Origin: Harmonia axyridis | Lineage: Eukaryota > Arthropoda > Insecta > Coleoptera > Coccinellidae | Assembly: GCF_914767665.1 (NCBI RefSeq) | Contig: NC_059502.1 | Span: 14,074,001 to 14,138,000 of the forward strand | Direction: 5' to 3' | DNA length: 64,000 bases | Position numbers and translations under genes: made by a program | Notes under the pieces: model-generated | Told to the model about the DNA's origin: nothing | Database searches by the model: none | The model's input: the letters and a program-made list of their open reading frames with translations, nothing else | Shown: positions 31,930 to 43,530 of the stretch, piece after piece | Numbering within the stretch: position 1 is the stretch's first letter | How the letters are laid out: every line of letters starts with the position of its first letter

Positions 31930-32545
31930 ATGAAATCTCTTATTGGAATAGTAATATTCTAAAAAAAGTTGCAGAATGGGCTCCTATTCCAACACGAATG
32001 CATAATGCGAAAACGAGCGACGAAGAAGCGAGTTTTCAAACGCATGAGTGCTGGAATTGCCTTCTGCAACGAGTATTAGACGATATTTTCTCTATTTCAG
32101 ACAAGTTTTGTGAAATATTGTCGAAATTCAATGCAAAATTCAGATTATACATCCTAATCCTAGTGACTTTTGTATTTTATCTTGGCAGTTGGTGTGACTG
32201 TTACGAAAATTGACAGATAACAGAATTCGAATTTGAATCGTACGTTTCGAATTTTGAAATAATTTATAATTACGCATTAAATTCGTGGATTATGTCTGAC
32301 GAAATCGATTTAACACCAGCAGAATTAAGAGAAATTGCGAATAATGTTGCAAGTCATTTCACTATATCCAAATTAAATTATATTGACAATTGAGATGTCT
32401 GGAAATTTGATAGGATCGGAAGTCAGTGTAGACAACCACAAAAAGAAAAATATAACTGAAAATAATGCTGTAATGAGTTCATTTCAGCATTGTTTTTAGT
32501 ACTGTAATGAACTCATTACTATACTGAAATAGAGAAAATACTTTA
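31930..32545 (+). repeat. hairpin-bearing repeat family L, copy 2
   Basis: Contains the hairpin (31968-32070), an ORF ending SWCDCYEN (31863-32213, upstream part outside the repeat) and an ORF of 33 codons (32292-32393) starting MSDEIDLTPAELREIANN and ending YIDN. The right part has GTAATGAGTTCATTT and GTAATGAACTCATTAC motifs, and the latter recurs at 32709-32725 beyond a 90-bp unrelated stretch. Confidence 0.75.
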
Positions 32546-32829
32546 CCGACGCTTTTGTTTTTACAATCAGTACAAACAAAACCTATTCGCACAACTTTGC
32601 TAGAACACAGGGATTCATAATTTCATCCAAATGTCGGTAATTTCAGAATAAAGATCCGAAAATGGTTTCGAACGATCAAATAGTTCATTACAGCATTGTT
32701 TTTAGTACTGTAATGAACTCATTACGTTACGGAAATAGAGAAAATCTTTCAATACTTGTAAATCGCAGAATAACAGAAGACGATGGAATCAGAGCTGCAC
32801 TTCCACGTCTTCTGCATTTCTACATTTGG

Positions 32830-33380
32830 AAATACGCTCCCTAGCTGCAATCCATTCAGATCGTGCAGCGTGCAGGCCGGACGTGAGAAGAAACAGTAGC
32901 TAAACCGAGAAGGTCACCGATTTTGACCACCTATAGTTGAATAGCGTCGTCGTCGGTTCCCTTTTTCATTCTTCCTTGCACAGTTGGGGCATTCACCCAC
33001 CTCCGCAGGTACTTTTTGTTGGCACAAAAGCGTCGTCCTCCCCCCCCCCCCTCTATTGATTGAATTATGGTCGGCTCGTTTGCTCTTCGGTTTTCTGTAT
33101 GTGCTCTATTGATAAAGTAATTAACCTCACGTTTTTTTCCCCGAACCACAATCGGAACGTATCGGGTTGCGACGGGCCCAGACTGCAAACATTGCAATCG
33201 GAAAGAGGCTAAATTATGGGTCGTTCGGAACTGCAGCATGGGTAACTAGATCGAATGGCCGAGTCGGATCACGATTATCGGCGATAAATTGGTTGACCCG
33301 CAGGTGGGTTCTCGTCAAACAAACCGTAACAATCGTCATACGAGATATTGTCGCGGACGTTACAATAGGGTCGGTATGGT
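32830..33380. other. GC-richer unique block
   Basis: CpG-containing sequence with GCGTCGTCGTCGG and a C10 run near 33040. No long ORF has a recognised motif; overlapping 97-102 codon ORFs on both strands (32931-33239, 33167-33460, 33289-33594) are likely by-products of composition. Could be regulatory or an untranslated exon. Confidence 0.3.
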
Positions 33381-33389
33381 GTATTTTTT

Positions 33390-33572
33390 TCTCTTATTCT
33401 GTGATGGAGTCGTTCATTCTGCCATTACTTGTAGAACAAAATCGTGCGAGAATATCGTAGATTCGCCAAAGGTTTTATGGTTACATTTTATTATTATATG
33501 TCCTGTCCCTTGTACACAATACAAACTGTTCTGCCAACCAACATTTCTCAATGCAAAAATCACCAAAATAGT
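33390..33572 (+). repeat. diverged family K fragment (copy 3)
   Basis: Matches 29885-30090 and 40480-40680: TGTAGAACAAAATCGTGCGA, GAATAT, ATGGTTACATTTTATTATT and TCTGCCAACCAACATTT...CAATGCAAAAATCAC. The segment coding for the MAELISLRQ-type ORF is largely replaced, so that ORF is not kept here. Confidence 0.65.
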
Positions 33573-33651
33573 TTTTTTTACTAGGTTACAGTAGTCGGTT
33601 GACTGCTGCGGCTGATAGTTCAGGAATTCAGCCAAGGCAGTCAATCTAACA

Positions 33652-34888
33652 GGCCAATTGAAGTCCCAGTCTACCATTTTTTGGCAAAATTCGATTTTAT
33701 TATTCAATATAGTTGCCTTCGAGGGCGATACAGCGATTATAGTGAATTTCCAACTTTTCGATACCATTTTTGTAGTACGATTTGTCTTTCGCTTCAAAAT
33801 AGGCCTCCGTTTCGGCGATTACTTCTTCATTGGCGCTAAATTTCTTTCCAGCGAGCATTCTTTTGAGGTCTGATAATAGAAAAAAGTCACTGGGGGCCTG
33901 ATCTGGGGAATACGGTGTATGCAGAAGCAATTCGAAGTCCAATTTTGCAATTGTTTCCTCTGATTTCTGACACGGCGCATTGTCTTGATGAAACAGCACG
34001 TTTTTTTCTTCATATGGGTCCGTTTTTTCACGATTTCATCCTTCAAACGATCCAATAACGCTAAATAATAATCGCTGTTGATTGGAGGTATTCAATGAAA
34101 AATATACCTTGCGCATCCCAGAATACTGATGCCATAATATTGCAAGTTGACTGTTGTTTTTTCTCTCTTTGGGTTCGGTTCATCGTGTGCAGTCCAATCA
34201 GCTGACTGTCAATTGGACTACGGATTAAAATGATGGAGCCATGTTTCATCCATTGTCACATATCAACACAAAAATTCAGGTTTATTGCACTTTAATAGCT
34301 TCACTGCTCAGAATCATTGTCACGTTGTTGATTTTGATCGATTGTGAGCTCACGCGGACCCATTTTGCACACAGCTTTTTCATGTACAAATATTCGTGAA
34401 TGATATGATGTACACGTTCAAATGATTTCTTCACAATGTCTTTCTATCTCGAATAACTTCACTTTACAGTCAATCAAAATTATTTTGTGAACTTTTTTGA
34501 TTTTTTCGTCGGTGACAGCCTCTTTTGGCCGTCCACTGCGTTCGCCGTCTTCGGTGCTCATTTCACTTCGTTGAAACTCAGCATACCAATCAATGATGGT
34601 TGATTTTCCTGGTGCAGACCCAGGAAACTCTTCATCAAGCCAATATTTTTTTTCAACTGTATTTTTCCCTTAAAAAGCAATATTTTATCAGTACTCGAAA
34701 TTCTTTTTTTTTATCTTTTTCAAATAAATTAAGTAGCTCCACTCACAACGCAATATTTCACCAACTAATAGTTGGACTGCTGTCAAATTTTGGCAAGTAT
34801 CGTTTGAAGGTTGGTATTAACTAAAAATCATATGGATTTAATAATAGCACCGCCATCTGTGCATCAGACCGGGGACTTTTCAATTGGC
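33652..34888 (-). mobile_element. irritans-type mariner, both TIRs present, decayed
   Basis: The right end (5' of the element) shows GCCAATTGAAAAGTCCCCGG on the minus strand and the left end has GGCCAATTGAAGTCCCAGTC, so both TIRs are present over 1237 bp, about 50 bp less than Himar1. The transposase is broken by several frameshifts. Readable pieces are 34061-34249, 33819-34055 and 33700-33999, the last with FHQDNAPCQKS, SPDQAPSDFFLLSDLKRMLAGKKF and the C-terminus IALEGNYIE. A three-residue deletion shortens the D2-D3 spacing from 34 to 31. The GQTINSDYY segment is also damaged. Could be mobilised in trans only if the TIRs still work. Confidence 0.9.
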
Positions 34889-35469
34889 TTAATATTTTGC
34901 TGCCTAGTTGAGTATATAATTTTTTCTTCGATTGTTTATTATGATACATGTAGGATATCGTATTTGCAAATCATTACCATTCCCACAATCTATTTATTAT
35001 TATTGTAGTGATAAAAAAACGAAATTTGATAGAAATCGCAATTGTTAAAATGGTTGGTTGCTATGGAATTGTATATGGCCATGATAATTATAGTTTGACA
35101 ACTTATGAAATATCTGACAGTTTTTTGGAAGAATATTGGATATAGATATTATAATTATATTATGAACAGTGATAGCGACTTAGAAGTACTTACTTACTCC
35201 TCCAGAAATAAGAAAGGGGCCAAAAAATATTGATTGTTAGAAAATGTCGAATGTTTTATTCGCATTGGGAATAATCACTTTTCTGCTAATGCAGGAAAAG
35301 TAAAACTTTGCTAATACATATGTGTGTGCAGAATCAATATTAGCTGTCAATCGGAGGTATATCATTGAAAATAATGAACGCTTTTGATAAAGCATTTCTG
35401 ATTACATAGGTATTTAAGATCTGCACAAAACTTCAGCTTGTTTAGAATTAAACCGGAATGTTTATCTCG
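34889..35469. other. no gene supported
   Basis: AT-rich, short ORFs only. Confidence 0.4.
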
Positions 35470-36010
35470 ACTGGACCAATTTTTCACATCCCCGTTCCAG
35501 CAAAACAATATCAACTCATTTCCTAACGAGGTCCATCTTCACCCGTTGCCAGATGCTGCTAAGTCGTCGACAAGGAATTAATAAATCACCCGTGTGTATA
35601 CCCGGTGAACCGTGCATACTCCTCCAAGTCCGGGACTTCGCGTGAGTCGCAGAGAGAGGAATCTGGTCCAGCATCCGTGAATGTCGCAGATCGAATCCAC
35701 ATGTTGGAGCTGCACGCGAGCAAGTTTAATTGAAACGGACAGAGTAACATCGTGCGGTGGATACGGTCGGAAAAATAAACGCTCTACATGTTTCATGGGT
35801 GCGAGGTATAAAAAAAAACGATAATTAAATCGCGGAGTTTACTGCTTCGTAAACACATTAAAGACCGTTCCCCGTAGACCGGAGATCATGACGTTGATAC
35901 ATTTCAGATTAAATGGAGTTATCGCCCACTACTGGCGACAGTTTAGTTTTTAATTCCATTTTTATGGTCCATCTGGTCGGATACGAGCGAGGATGGAAAT
36001 TTATAATTCG
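35470..36010. other. GC-richer unique block, possible regulatory DNA
   Basis: CpG-containing sequence with TCGTCGACAAGG, CGTGCGGTGGATACGG and AATTAAATCGCGG stands out from AT-rich surroundings. No ORF is convincing (35578-35796 on the minus strand is short). It contains TATAAAAAAAAACG at 35808. Candidate enhancer or untranslated exon; inference only. Confidence 0.25.
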
Positions 36011-36169
36011 GGGTTTTTCTCTAGAAACTTGAATGGTGGGAATTTTAAGATTATTTCAGCTTGCTACATACACGCATGCAAGTCGATTGACTTGGCTTGG
36101 TTCAATTTTTTGCTTTCACTACCAAAAAAAAGATTGGAAAAGGTTTATTTATCGTGTAATCTTCTATAA

Positions 36170-36530
36170 AATAACTTTGTGAATTCCAACTTTAAGGTCT
36201 TGAATCGATTGTGAAAAATTGACATAGACGAGGCCCAAAGGAAGAACGTCTAAAGGTGGTAAATCACAGGATCTCGGTGGCCAATTATGAATATTTCTTC
36301 TAGAAATAACACGAATTGGAAAATTTTCAGGCAAAATTGCGATTGTTTCCTTGCTTGTGTAGCACGTAGCATCGCCTCATTGGAAATAAATGTAGTCCAC
36401 ATCAATATTTCCAATTACGTCCATAAAAAATCATTAATCATAGTTCGGTATTCATGCCAGTAAGGTGCATTTGTAGTGAATTTGAACAATTTCATTGAGT
36501 TGTTGAAGCTTGTTTTGTTCCATTTTTAGT
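36170..36530 (-). pseudogene. eroded DD41D-type transposase fragment
   Basis: On the minus strand one frame reads GDATCYTSKETIAILPENF, then a VISRRN segment, then NWPPRSCDLPPLD followed by LGLVY. This parallels the rosa copy elsewhere in the window (GATCHTARATIDLLIDTF, RLISRF, PPRSCDLTPLDYF, GYVKSLVY). A stop precedes GDATC. It is a different and older lineage than the 16.5- and 60.6-kb copies, with no TIRs visible. Confidence 0.6.
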
Positions 36531-37258
36531 AATGGCGTAGTTTTATTTGTCAAATGTCTGCATCAAAAGTGACAGCTGCCCATAAAGTGGGATATTCAAA
36601 ATGAAACCACACACAACTATGAAACTATGATGAAAAATATTCGATATCATTATTACCATATAATATGCAGTATCAATTTTACATTAATGTTTTGTTTCAT
36701 CATCATCATCATCATAAAGCTTTATGAATGTTTTGTTTAGTTTTTTTTTCTTGATATTTCACTTCAAATATTCGTGGATCGTATTTTTGAGTGAGGAGAA
36801 TCAATGGAGTATGACAAATGATAACTGTATCAAATTTCATGCAAATAGCGCATGTATCTACTTTCCAGGAGCTCTGAACGACGTACGAATGAATTCAATT
36901 TTGATTCTACACATTCCAAAACTGTGGAAATTTCAGGTGGAGTTTAAATTTCTGTCTCTTCGAATGACTTCAAAGACTTACCCCCAGTTTCTGAAAGACT
37001 GATCAAATCTTTGTTCAACTAATACAACATTCCACTTATCAGCGATGTCAAATCTATTTGGGTTACTGAAATGTTGAACAGTATAAAATGACCCAAAATG
37101 ACGCTTGACGTACAATTTACGTGTAATATTTGACTGTGTTGTTAACAGGCAAAATGTTCAAATAAAAGGAGTTAACCTTACTTTTAGCAACCCAAATGAG
37201 GCTTGACCATAGAATTGACAGCTTTTAAGATGAATTTCACGTCGATTGGCCTCTCAGA
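36531..37258. other. no gene supported
   Basis: Includes a (CAT)n tract at 36699-36714 and a 92-codon ORF (36724-37002) without recognised motifs. Confidence 0.35.
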
Positions 37259-37575
37259 AACCGGCCGTTATTATTGAAAATATTAAACCAAAATGGAAAC
37301 TAGCGGTATACAATACAGAAAAGTTATAATTGTGAAAATTTTATAAGAAGTAGCGATATTAAAATTATTTTGATTTGTTTAGTGTTTACATCAAAAGTTA
37401 AACTTCAGTTAACCGGCCGTTATTATTGAAAATATTAAACCAAAATGGAAACTAGCGGTATACAATACAGAAAAGTTATAATTGTAAAAATTTTATAAAA
37501 AGTTATTAAAATAAAAAAAATTAAAAAAAGATATTAAAATTATTTTGATTTGTCTACATCAAAAGTCAAACTTCA
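37259..37575 (+). repeat. tandem duplication, unit ~152 bp
   Basis: AACCGGCCGTTATTATTGAA begins at 37259 and again at 37411. Following sequence (AAACTAGCGGTATACAATAC, AGAAAAGTTATAATTGT, TTATTTTGATTTGT, ACATCAAAAGT) repeats with small indels. Confidence 0.85.
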
Positions 37576-38599
37576 GTGTTTTAATATCCACTTTTTTCTA
37601 ACTAACAGATGGCAAACCCGCGATGATTTTTTGCTTCTCAAGAAATATTCGACCCCTCATCTAGACATATTCGTATTGTATTACACCAATTCGAAGCAGC
37701 TCAACAAGGCCATTCGGATGAAAAAGTTCACGATGACTACGTGTTCCAGCTATAATTGAAAGCAGAACGACGATATAAAAAATAACGAAAGGACACTTCA
37801 GTCTCCCACTCGAGATCAGATAAGAGGGAAACGTTTCGTTATGAATTATGAGAAAAGCATTCGGAGCTTGGGATACGTGTAGGTCTATTTTGACGGTCAT
37901 TGTAAAAGATTGACGTATTTAACCATTGTTATCCTCGCATCTTGTTTATTTATCGCGTCTTCGCTCCTTTTCTATCCTACCTGCGCCCAACCCTCTCCGT
38001 TTTGTAGCTTGTTATATGTGAGAGAAATGCGGGATTAAATAAATATTGTTTTACCTGCATGGGATGATTGTTGAAAATGATTTAATGATAATCGTTGTGG
38101 ATGGATGTCGCCCTGGGGCCCGATAAGGAAGAGGTTGGACGCCCATGGATATCTTTACTGGGTACCGGTCTTAAAGATGGACATCCGTCCATCAGGAATT
38201 GTGTGGTTTAATTTTTTTTATTTTCTAATTATGAAGGTTCCACGCTAATGAATTATGAAGTCATATCTGAGCATTCGGAGAGTCTGGCCATGGCCCCCCT
38301 GCAAACCCCCGCCAGGGCTCTAAAGTTCTTAATAGTCAACAAACAATCTGGATATACAAAGAACTGAATCATATAAAAATTCACATGAGGAGAAATTTTC
38401 TGGTAGGGAAAGAATACAGTTAAATAATTTATAAAAAGAATACGGAAATACACATTTATTGTCGCAAACCATCAAAGGTGCCGCATTCTACCAATACCTC
38501 CTAAGAGGTATTGATTCTACCCATAATTATTCCAGTAATCACCATAGTTAGAATGATCCAATTTAGGCCAAATATGCTCTGTTTTGTTCGATAAGTTGT
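37576..38599. other. no gene supported; GC-richer near 37900-38330
   Basis: ORFs at 37550-37759 and 37661-37900 overlap on opposite strands with no recognised motifs. Sequence near 38100-38200 (CGCCCTGGGGCCCGATAAGG) is unique-looking and GC-richer. Confidence 0.3.
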
Positions 38600-39255
38600 T
38601 GCCTTATTGAAGGCATTATCGTTATGCCGATCTCATAGAAGTCCTCGTCCCAAAAAATTGAGACAGTCGATTTTCACAAGCCTCTGCGAATTTTCCACTA
38701 GCGAAATTGTTTGCCATGGACAGGAACAGATGGCAATCACTTGGTACCAGGTCCGGAATATAAGATTGATGCATAAGAATCTCCCAACCAAGCTCACGGA
38801 GCTTCTGGCGAGTCACTATCGATGTGTGTGACCTGGTGTTGTCCTGAAGGAACACAATTCCTCTCCTATTGGCAAAAGCTAGCCGCTTCTGGGCGATTGC
38901 ATCCTTCAGACGATCCAATTGTTGACAATACAGTTCCGAGTTGAGAGTTGACAGTTGTGCCGTAGGAGAGCAGCTCATAGTAAATAATTCTCTGCCAATC
39001 CCACTAAACACACAGCAAAACCTCCCTGGACGTCAATCCTAGCTTGGTCACTGTTTCCGCCGGCCCACTGCGTTTCGAACACGATCGTTTTTGCTTGATG
39101 TTGTCGCAAGTAATCCATTTTTCATCACCAGTCACCAACCGATTCAAAAATGGGCCGATTTTGCAATTCAGCAGCTATTTGCATATAGAAATTCGGTCTA
39201 TGAGGTTGTTTTCGATAACTTGTGTGGTACTCATACATCGGTCTTCTTCTTGAGA
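38600..39255 (-). mobile_element. mariner fragment of a further subfamily
   Basis: The ORF 38622-39011 reads LNSELYCQQLDRLKDAIAQK, then FLQDNTRSHTS (second aspartate), then a SYIPDLVPSDCHLFLSMANN segment (third aspartate, 34 residues later). Upstream on the minus strand, at about 39070-39150, NRLVTGDEKWIT shows the first aspartate block. This pattern belongs to mariner but to neither the irritans nor the Mos1-like copies of this window. Stops and frameshifts separate the blocks and no TIRs were recognised. Confidence 0.75.
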
Positions 39256-39476
39256 CTAGCCTATTGAACTCTGATGTCGATTCTTTCAGATGATTCGCGT
39301 GTTATAATTTGATTATTCTACATTCTCGACCTGTAATATTCTGGCTAGGGACATTATCAACTATTCTATCATGACATGATCGTTGCTGAAGAATATAAGC
39401 ACATTGAGTGTTTTAGATTAACTCGGAAATGTTTATTCTGAAAATGAGGCCAACTAGAGAAATAACATTGATAAAA
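39256..39476. other. unassigned
   Basis: No feature seen. Confidence 0.3.
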
Positions 39477-39858
39477 TTAAACAGAAAATGTGGTGGAAAT
39501 TATATTGGTTAATCTCATATAGTCCTTTTCATATTCCACAATCTTTTCTTCAGTGATATAACAATGCGAAAAAATTTCCTTCAGAACTCTACTTAGCATT
39601 ACCAATTTTGAAAGTAAGCGGAGAAAAAGATTTAATCGCAAAATATTAATTTTCAGTTTTTTCAACATGTGCCACAGAATTTTGCCAAACGTAATCTTCG
39701 AAATCATTAAAAGCCTCTCTCATTTTCTCGATGACTGTAGAATCCTTCGTTTGATTAAATTTTCTTAAACAGCCCTTAATAATTCCCCAAACCAGATCTA
39801 TTGATGAGATGAGGAAGATGAGCACAGCTCCCGCTAATAAGAGCGACCAAATTTCCAC
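39477..39858 (-). pseudogene. possible broken membrane-protein gene
   Basis: Two overlapping minus-strand frames look like one protein split by a frameshift in an A-run near 39665. The first (39646-39858) starts MEIWSLLLAGAVLIFLISSI, a membrane segment, followed by a charged stretch. The second (39477-39707) continues with a leucine-rich segment and ends EYEKDYMRLTNIISTTFSV. The pattern of a charged segment, a tyrosine, then N-x(4)-FS recalls the region before the last membrane segments of insect gustatory receptors, but this is a guess. It may be an exon with a real frameshift, a relic, or two unrelated ORFs. Confidence 0.25.
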
Positions 39859-40161
39859 GCGGGTGTACTATTTCGAGCAATGAAAGTGACCAAATCGACA
39901 CATACCATTTGATAAATCAACTAGCATAGAATGTATTCAGAAGAACTGGTAAGACAATAAATTCCCTGCTATCTAATGCATTTCTGGAAACTTGGTAAAC
40001 TTTTGTATATTAGAAATATTCTGGTCTACTTCAAGTGACTATGAATATACTGCATCCAAATGAAAAGAAAAAATCAGTCACACAACGAACTAAAACCGAG
40101 TAAAACTGTTCATTATATTATTCCCCTTCGGACCACACTGGTCTATGCGAATCATAGGAAT
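39859..40161. other. no gene supported
   Basis: AT-rich flank of repeat family K copy 2. Confidence 0.35.
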
Positions 40162-40295
40162 AGTATATTGTGCAACAAGTGGGGAAAGTCCAACTTTTCT
40201 CGCGAGTGTGGAAGTTTGTGGCACGAGCCTGAAAGGCGAGTGCCGCAAACACACGAGCGAGAAAAGGACTTTCTCCACATGTTGCACACTATACT
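40162..40295. repeat. long hairpin, family K (full form)
   Basis: AGTATATTGTGCAACAAGTG pairs with CACATGTTGCACACTATACT; GAAAGTCCAACTTTTCTCGCG pairs with CGAGAAAAGGACTTTC; GTGTGGAAGTTTGTGGCAC pairs with GTGCCGCAAACACAC. The loop is GAGCCTGAAAGGC, itself able to pair (GCCT/AGGC). Stem about 58 bp. Confidence 0.8.
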
Positions 40296-40775
40296 TTTCC
40301 TACAACTGCACAAATTTCAATAATTCAAGTAATGGACATGATTCAAATCAAAATGACCTTCGTTGACAGTATGTGCTAATTTATTGCGTTTCCATAGAAA
40401 CAACTCAAAAACCCAATTTCATTGGTCTACCAAGGGAGGTGTGGGCAAAGTGGCGTGGGGAATAATATTTCTCCAATTCTGTGGTTATTCCGTTCATTCT
40501 TCCACATCTTGTAGAACAAAATCGTGCGAGAATATATCAGAAACGCACAGTTTTCATGGTTATATTTTATTATTCTATGTTGGTACTCCGAACTTTCCGC
40601 CACGGCTTTATCTGTCAATTCATCAATTTGCCTTAAAGAAATCAGTTCTGCCAACCAACATTTTTCAATGCAAAAATCACTAAATTATATTTATGGAAAT
40701 ATTTCATTAATTTCAATGAAAATGCAATGAATTAGAGAAAATAATGTATAATACTCGTACAGAAGGCTCAGAAAT
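40162..40775 (+). repeat. hairpin-bearing repeat family K, copy 2
   Basis: The most complete K copy. A hairpin (40162-40295) is followed by TTTTCCTACAACTGCACAAA, GTTGACAGTATGTGCTAATT, GAATAATATTTCTCCAATTC and TGTAGAACAAAATCGTGCGA, ending TAATACTCGTACAGAAGGC at 40770. The minus-strand ORF 40427-40654 (75 codons, MAELISLRQIDELTDKAVAE) is nearly identical to that of copy 1. It lacks the second hairpin that closes copy 1. Confidence 0.75.
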
Positions 40776-42044
40776 ATTCTGACATTGGATATACTATACC
40801 CACATATTAACAAAATATCTTCAATTTGTCTCACCCATCTACTCAAATATCATTCTGAATTTCTGAATATGTAATCAAATTTCAAGAGATATCCTATTCC
40901 GTACCATTAACGAAGAAGCAGCGGCGATTGTACAAAAACTATTTTGACAGTCCACATTTCCAAGGTATCTTTATGACCCCGGTCGGCGTCTTGAAGAAGA
41001 TTCGGGCCACCTTCCTACGTGAAATAGAAACCTTTGGATGTCGACTCATGCTGTGAATTTGACGATGGCATTCTATCCTCGGCCGGACAAAACCAGAATC
41101 TCGTTCCTTGAAGTTATATCGCGACAAATTTCTTTATAATCCTTGCGTTTGTAGGCAGTCAAAACCGAGTCTACTTGGCATTCTGGACATGTCTACCACC
41201 TTGTTTGGGTAATTTTATATCCTAATTAATTTTCCTCTTTGTAAACCGCGAAGGGAGTGTAAATCAGATATGTGGAATGTGGTTTTACCATTTTTTTGTT
41301 TTGATTGTTAGTGGTTGGATGATTCAATGTTATTTCTATTGAAAGGGTATTTTGTCCTATAATATCTCATTAATTGTTGTGGATTCAAGCGATCCTTCCA
41401 ATTGAAGTAGTTAACGAAATTCGAGTTGAATAGCATTGTTTTTCTATACTAATCTGTCCAATTCACAGAATAAAAGGATTGAAGAAAAAAAGAGATGTGC
41501 AAATACTTATTGATGCAAAACCAGAAATGCATTGATAGGTCATTTTGCTATAGAGATGAATCCAGAATAATTCGAGGAGAATATTGAAAAGAAATGTTCG
41601 ATGTTTCAATGACCACAGGAATGTATACAGGGAGTTCCTAAATTGAAAGTACATTTTGAGAAAAATATCCGCAAACGTTTTGTTTTTCAGATAGAGGTTG
41701 TTGAAGTGTGATTTTTTTCCAGTTTTTTTCTCATAGGTCCTTCCCTTCATAAGATTTTCAACTTAATTTTTGCATCGACATTCCAATTGAAAGTTATTTT
41801 CATGGACGTTATCAACAACAATCGAAATGAACATGTATTGGCACTGCAAAATTCATAAACCATTAGACCAAGACAATTTCAACAATTTTTTAGTGCCAAC
41901 GGTTGGGGTGGTAATTTCAACAATGATTTGTTGCAAGTATATGTTAAAAATGATCATTTGATTCCAGATTTGTATAATTTCTTTTGGAGCACAAATTTTT
42001 TTACTGAATCGAAGATCTAGAGGTGAACAATGAAGGAAATTGCG
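40776..42044. other. no gene supported
   Basis: Short ORFs on both strands. A ATACAGGGAGTTCC at 41626 resembles the ACAGGGTG-type element ends seen elsewhere. Sequence from about 41800 on may belong to the transposase remnant that follows, but is too eroded to read. Confidence 0.3.
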
Positions 42045-42235
42045 TCATCCCCATGGTGCACCACCACACAGAGGGAAACGAGTAGCTGCTTAGTTGAATG
42101 AAAATTTCCCTAATGAAAGGATAGGTCAAGGGAACTGAAGCCATGGCCACCTCGTCAACCAGATCTCAGTCCGTTAGATTTTCATTTATGGGGACTTAAT
42201 AAGCAGCTTGTCTATACAATGTTGAAATCATATTT
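42045..42235 (+). pseudogene. Tc1/mariner-superfamily transposase remnant
   Basis: Reading across one frameshift, GAPPHRGKRVAA, LNENFPNERIGQG, PWPPRQPDLSPLDFHLWG and NKQLVY are seen. This matches the stretch from just after the second catalytic aspartate to past the third in DD41D-like families (GAPPH ... W-P-P-R-S-P-D-L-T-P-L-D-F-F-L-W-G). Stops and a frameshift show it is dead. No TIRs recognised. Confidence 0.65.
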
Positions 42236-43210
42236 CATCAACAAATGCTTGCGTTCAAGCAGAAGGTGGAAGAAGGTTGATGCAATGTTTAAGTTCAAAC
42301 ATATTTCTGACTCGAACAGGAAAAATTTTTTTTTTCAAATTCTTGTAACTCCTAAATGAATACGAACCGGGCCAATGTTCATAGGAAAAGAAATCTTCAG
42401 AATGAGTACAGCTTTCACCTGTCAAAGTTTATCATAGTAGAATTTAGCTATTAACGAATTCGAGATTCCAACCTAGCCTGAAAATTTCAAGTTTCTAGGG
42501 CTTACAAACATTGTGACGAAATGATCTGATCGAGTTGAAATTTCACGTGTGAAGGTGAAAAAATAACAATTCAGCTTGATACAAAATATCATGTTGCTCG
42601 AATCACCGAAATCATAGAAGATTAAAAAAAAAGTTCACCAAATATTTCAAATTGCGAAAAACAAAGGGATTCCAACGATTGCTGACAAACTAACCTTAGA
42701 ACCTTGTTGAAATTACTGCCTCTTCACATATCCGTCGCATAAGTTGAAGATAATTCAGAAGACGATGAAAGAATTATAGTTCTTGAAGCAGGAAATTGAG
42801 TAACATTAATATAAAATGAATCCATGGACACATATACAAGGGTACTAAAAGTCAGCGATGACAGATTAGGGTTGATTTTGTGAGAACCCGACCTGATACT
42901 AAAAATAGATGACTGAAAAAGGTGATAAAAGGAGACATTCATAGGCTAGAAAAAAATTAATTCCAGAATGCGGCAGAATAAGTTCTTAGATTCTATTAAA
43001 AAATTACATGTTATTCATCATTGAAAAAGATTGTATAGCGGATCGTTAATTTTTTTTATTCATATATTTTATTTATAATCACGTGGAGTTTTTTTGCAGG
43101 GTCATTCAGTTTTTTGCAGTTTGGAAAGTGATTGAAATTTGGTTAATATTTTGTTTTACTGTGACCACCATAAATGACTTCAACTTCAAATCAATTTGGA
43201 CTGAGAATAG
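42236..43210. other. no gene supported
   Basis: AT-rich; only short ORFs. Confidence 0.4.
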
Positions 43211-43530
43211 GGATTCATCAAGTAGCTTGACTTTTTAACCAACTTCTTGACTTGAAAATCGCCAAACTGCAAGCATTTTTGTGATCTACATAGTCGACTC
43301 AAACAATAAAATGGTACAATAGTCCCATGAAGGAACTTTTAATTTTTTTTCAAATTTTCTAAGGGTTAGGTATGGAAAATTTTACGAAAATTTTTCGAAA
43401 ATTTTTTTTTCAGGTATGTGCTATGAAGTATAGATGTATCTTCTTGGCCATTTGTAGACATTGACTGTTTCCCAGAAATTCCAGATATTTGCCTGGTTTT
43501 TCTAAATATGGTACCATACTTGTCATTAAT
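43211..43530 (+). repeat. hAT-end fragment fused to deleted copy of the 4.5-kb repeat
   Basis: 43211-43260 begins AGGGATTCATCAAGTAGCTT and matches a terminus of the hAT family at 9.8 and 24.3 kb. It runs without a gap into 43261-43410 (= 4480-4640) and then 43425-43530 (= 5085-5190). It is a chimera of two repeat families. Confidence 0.65.
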
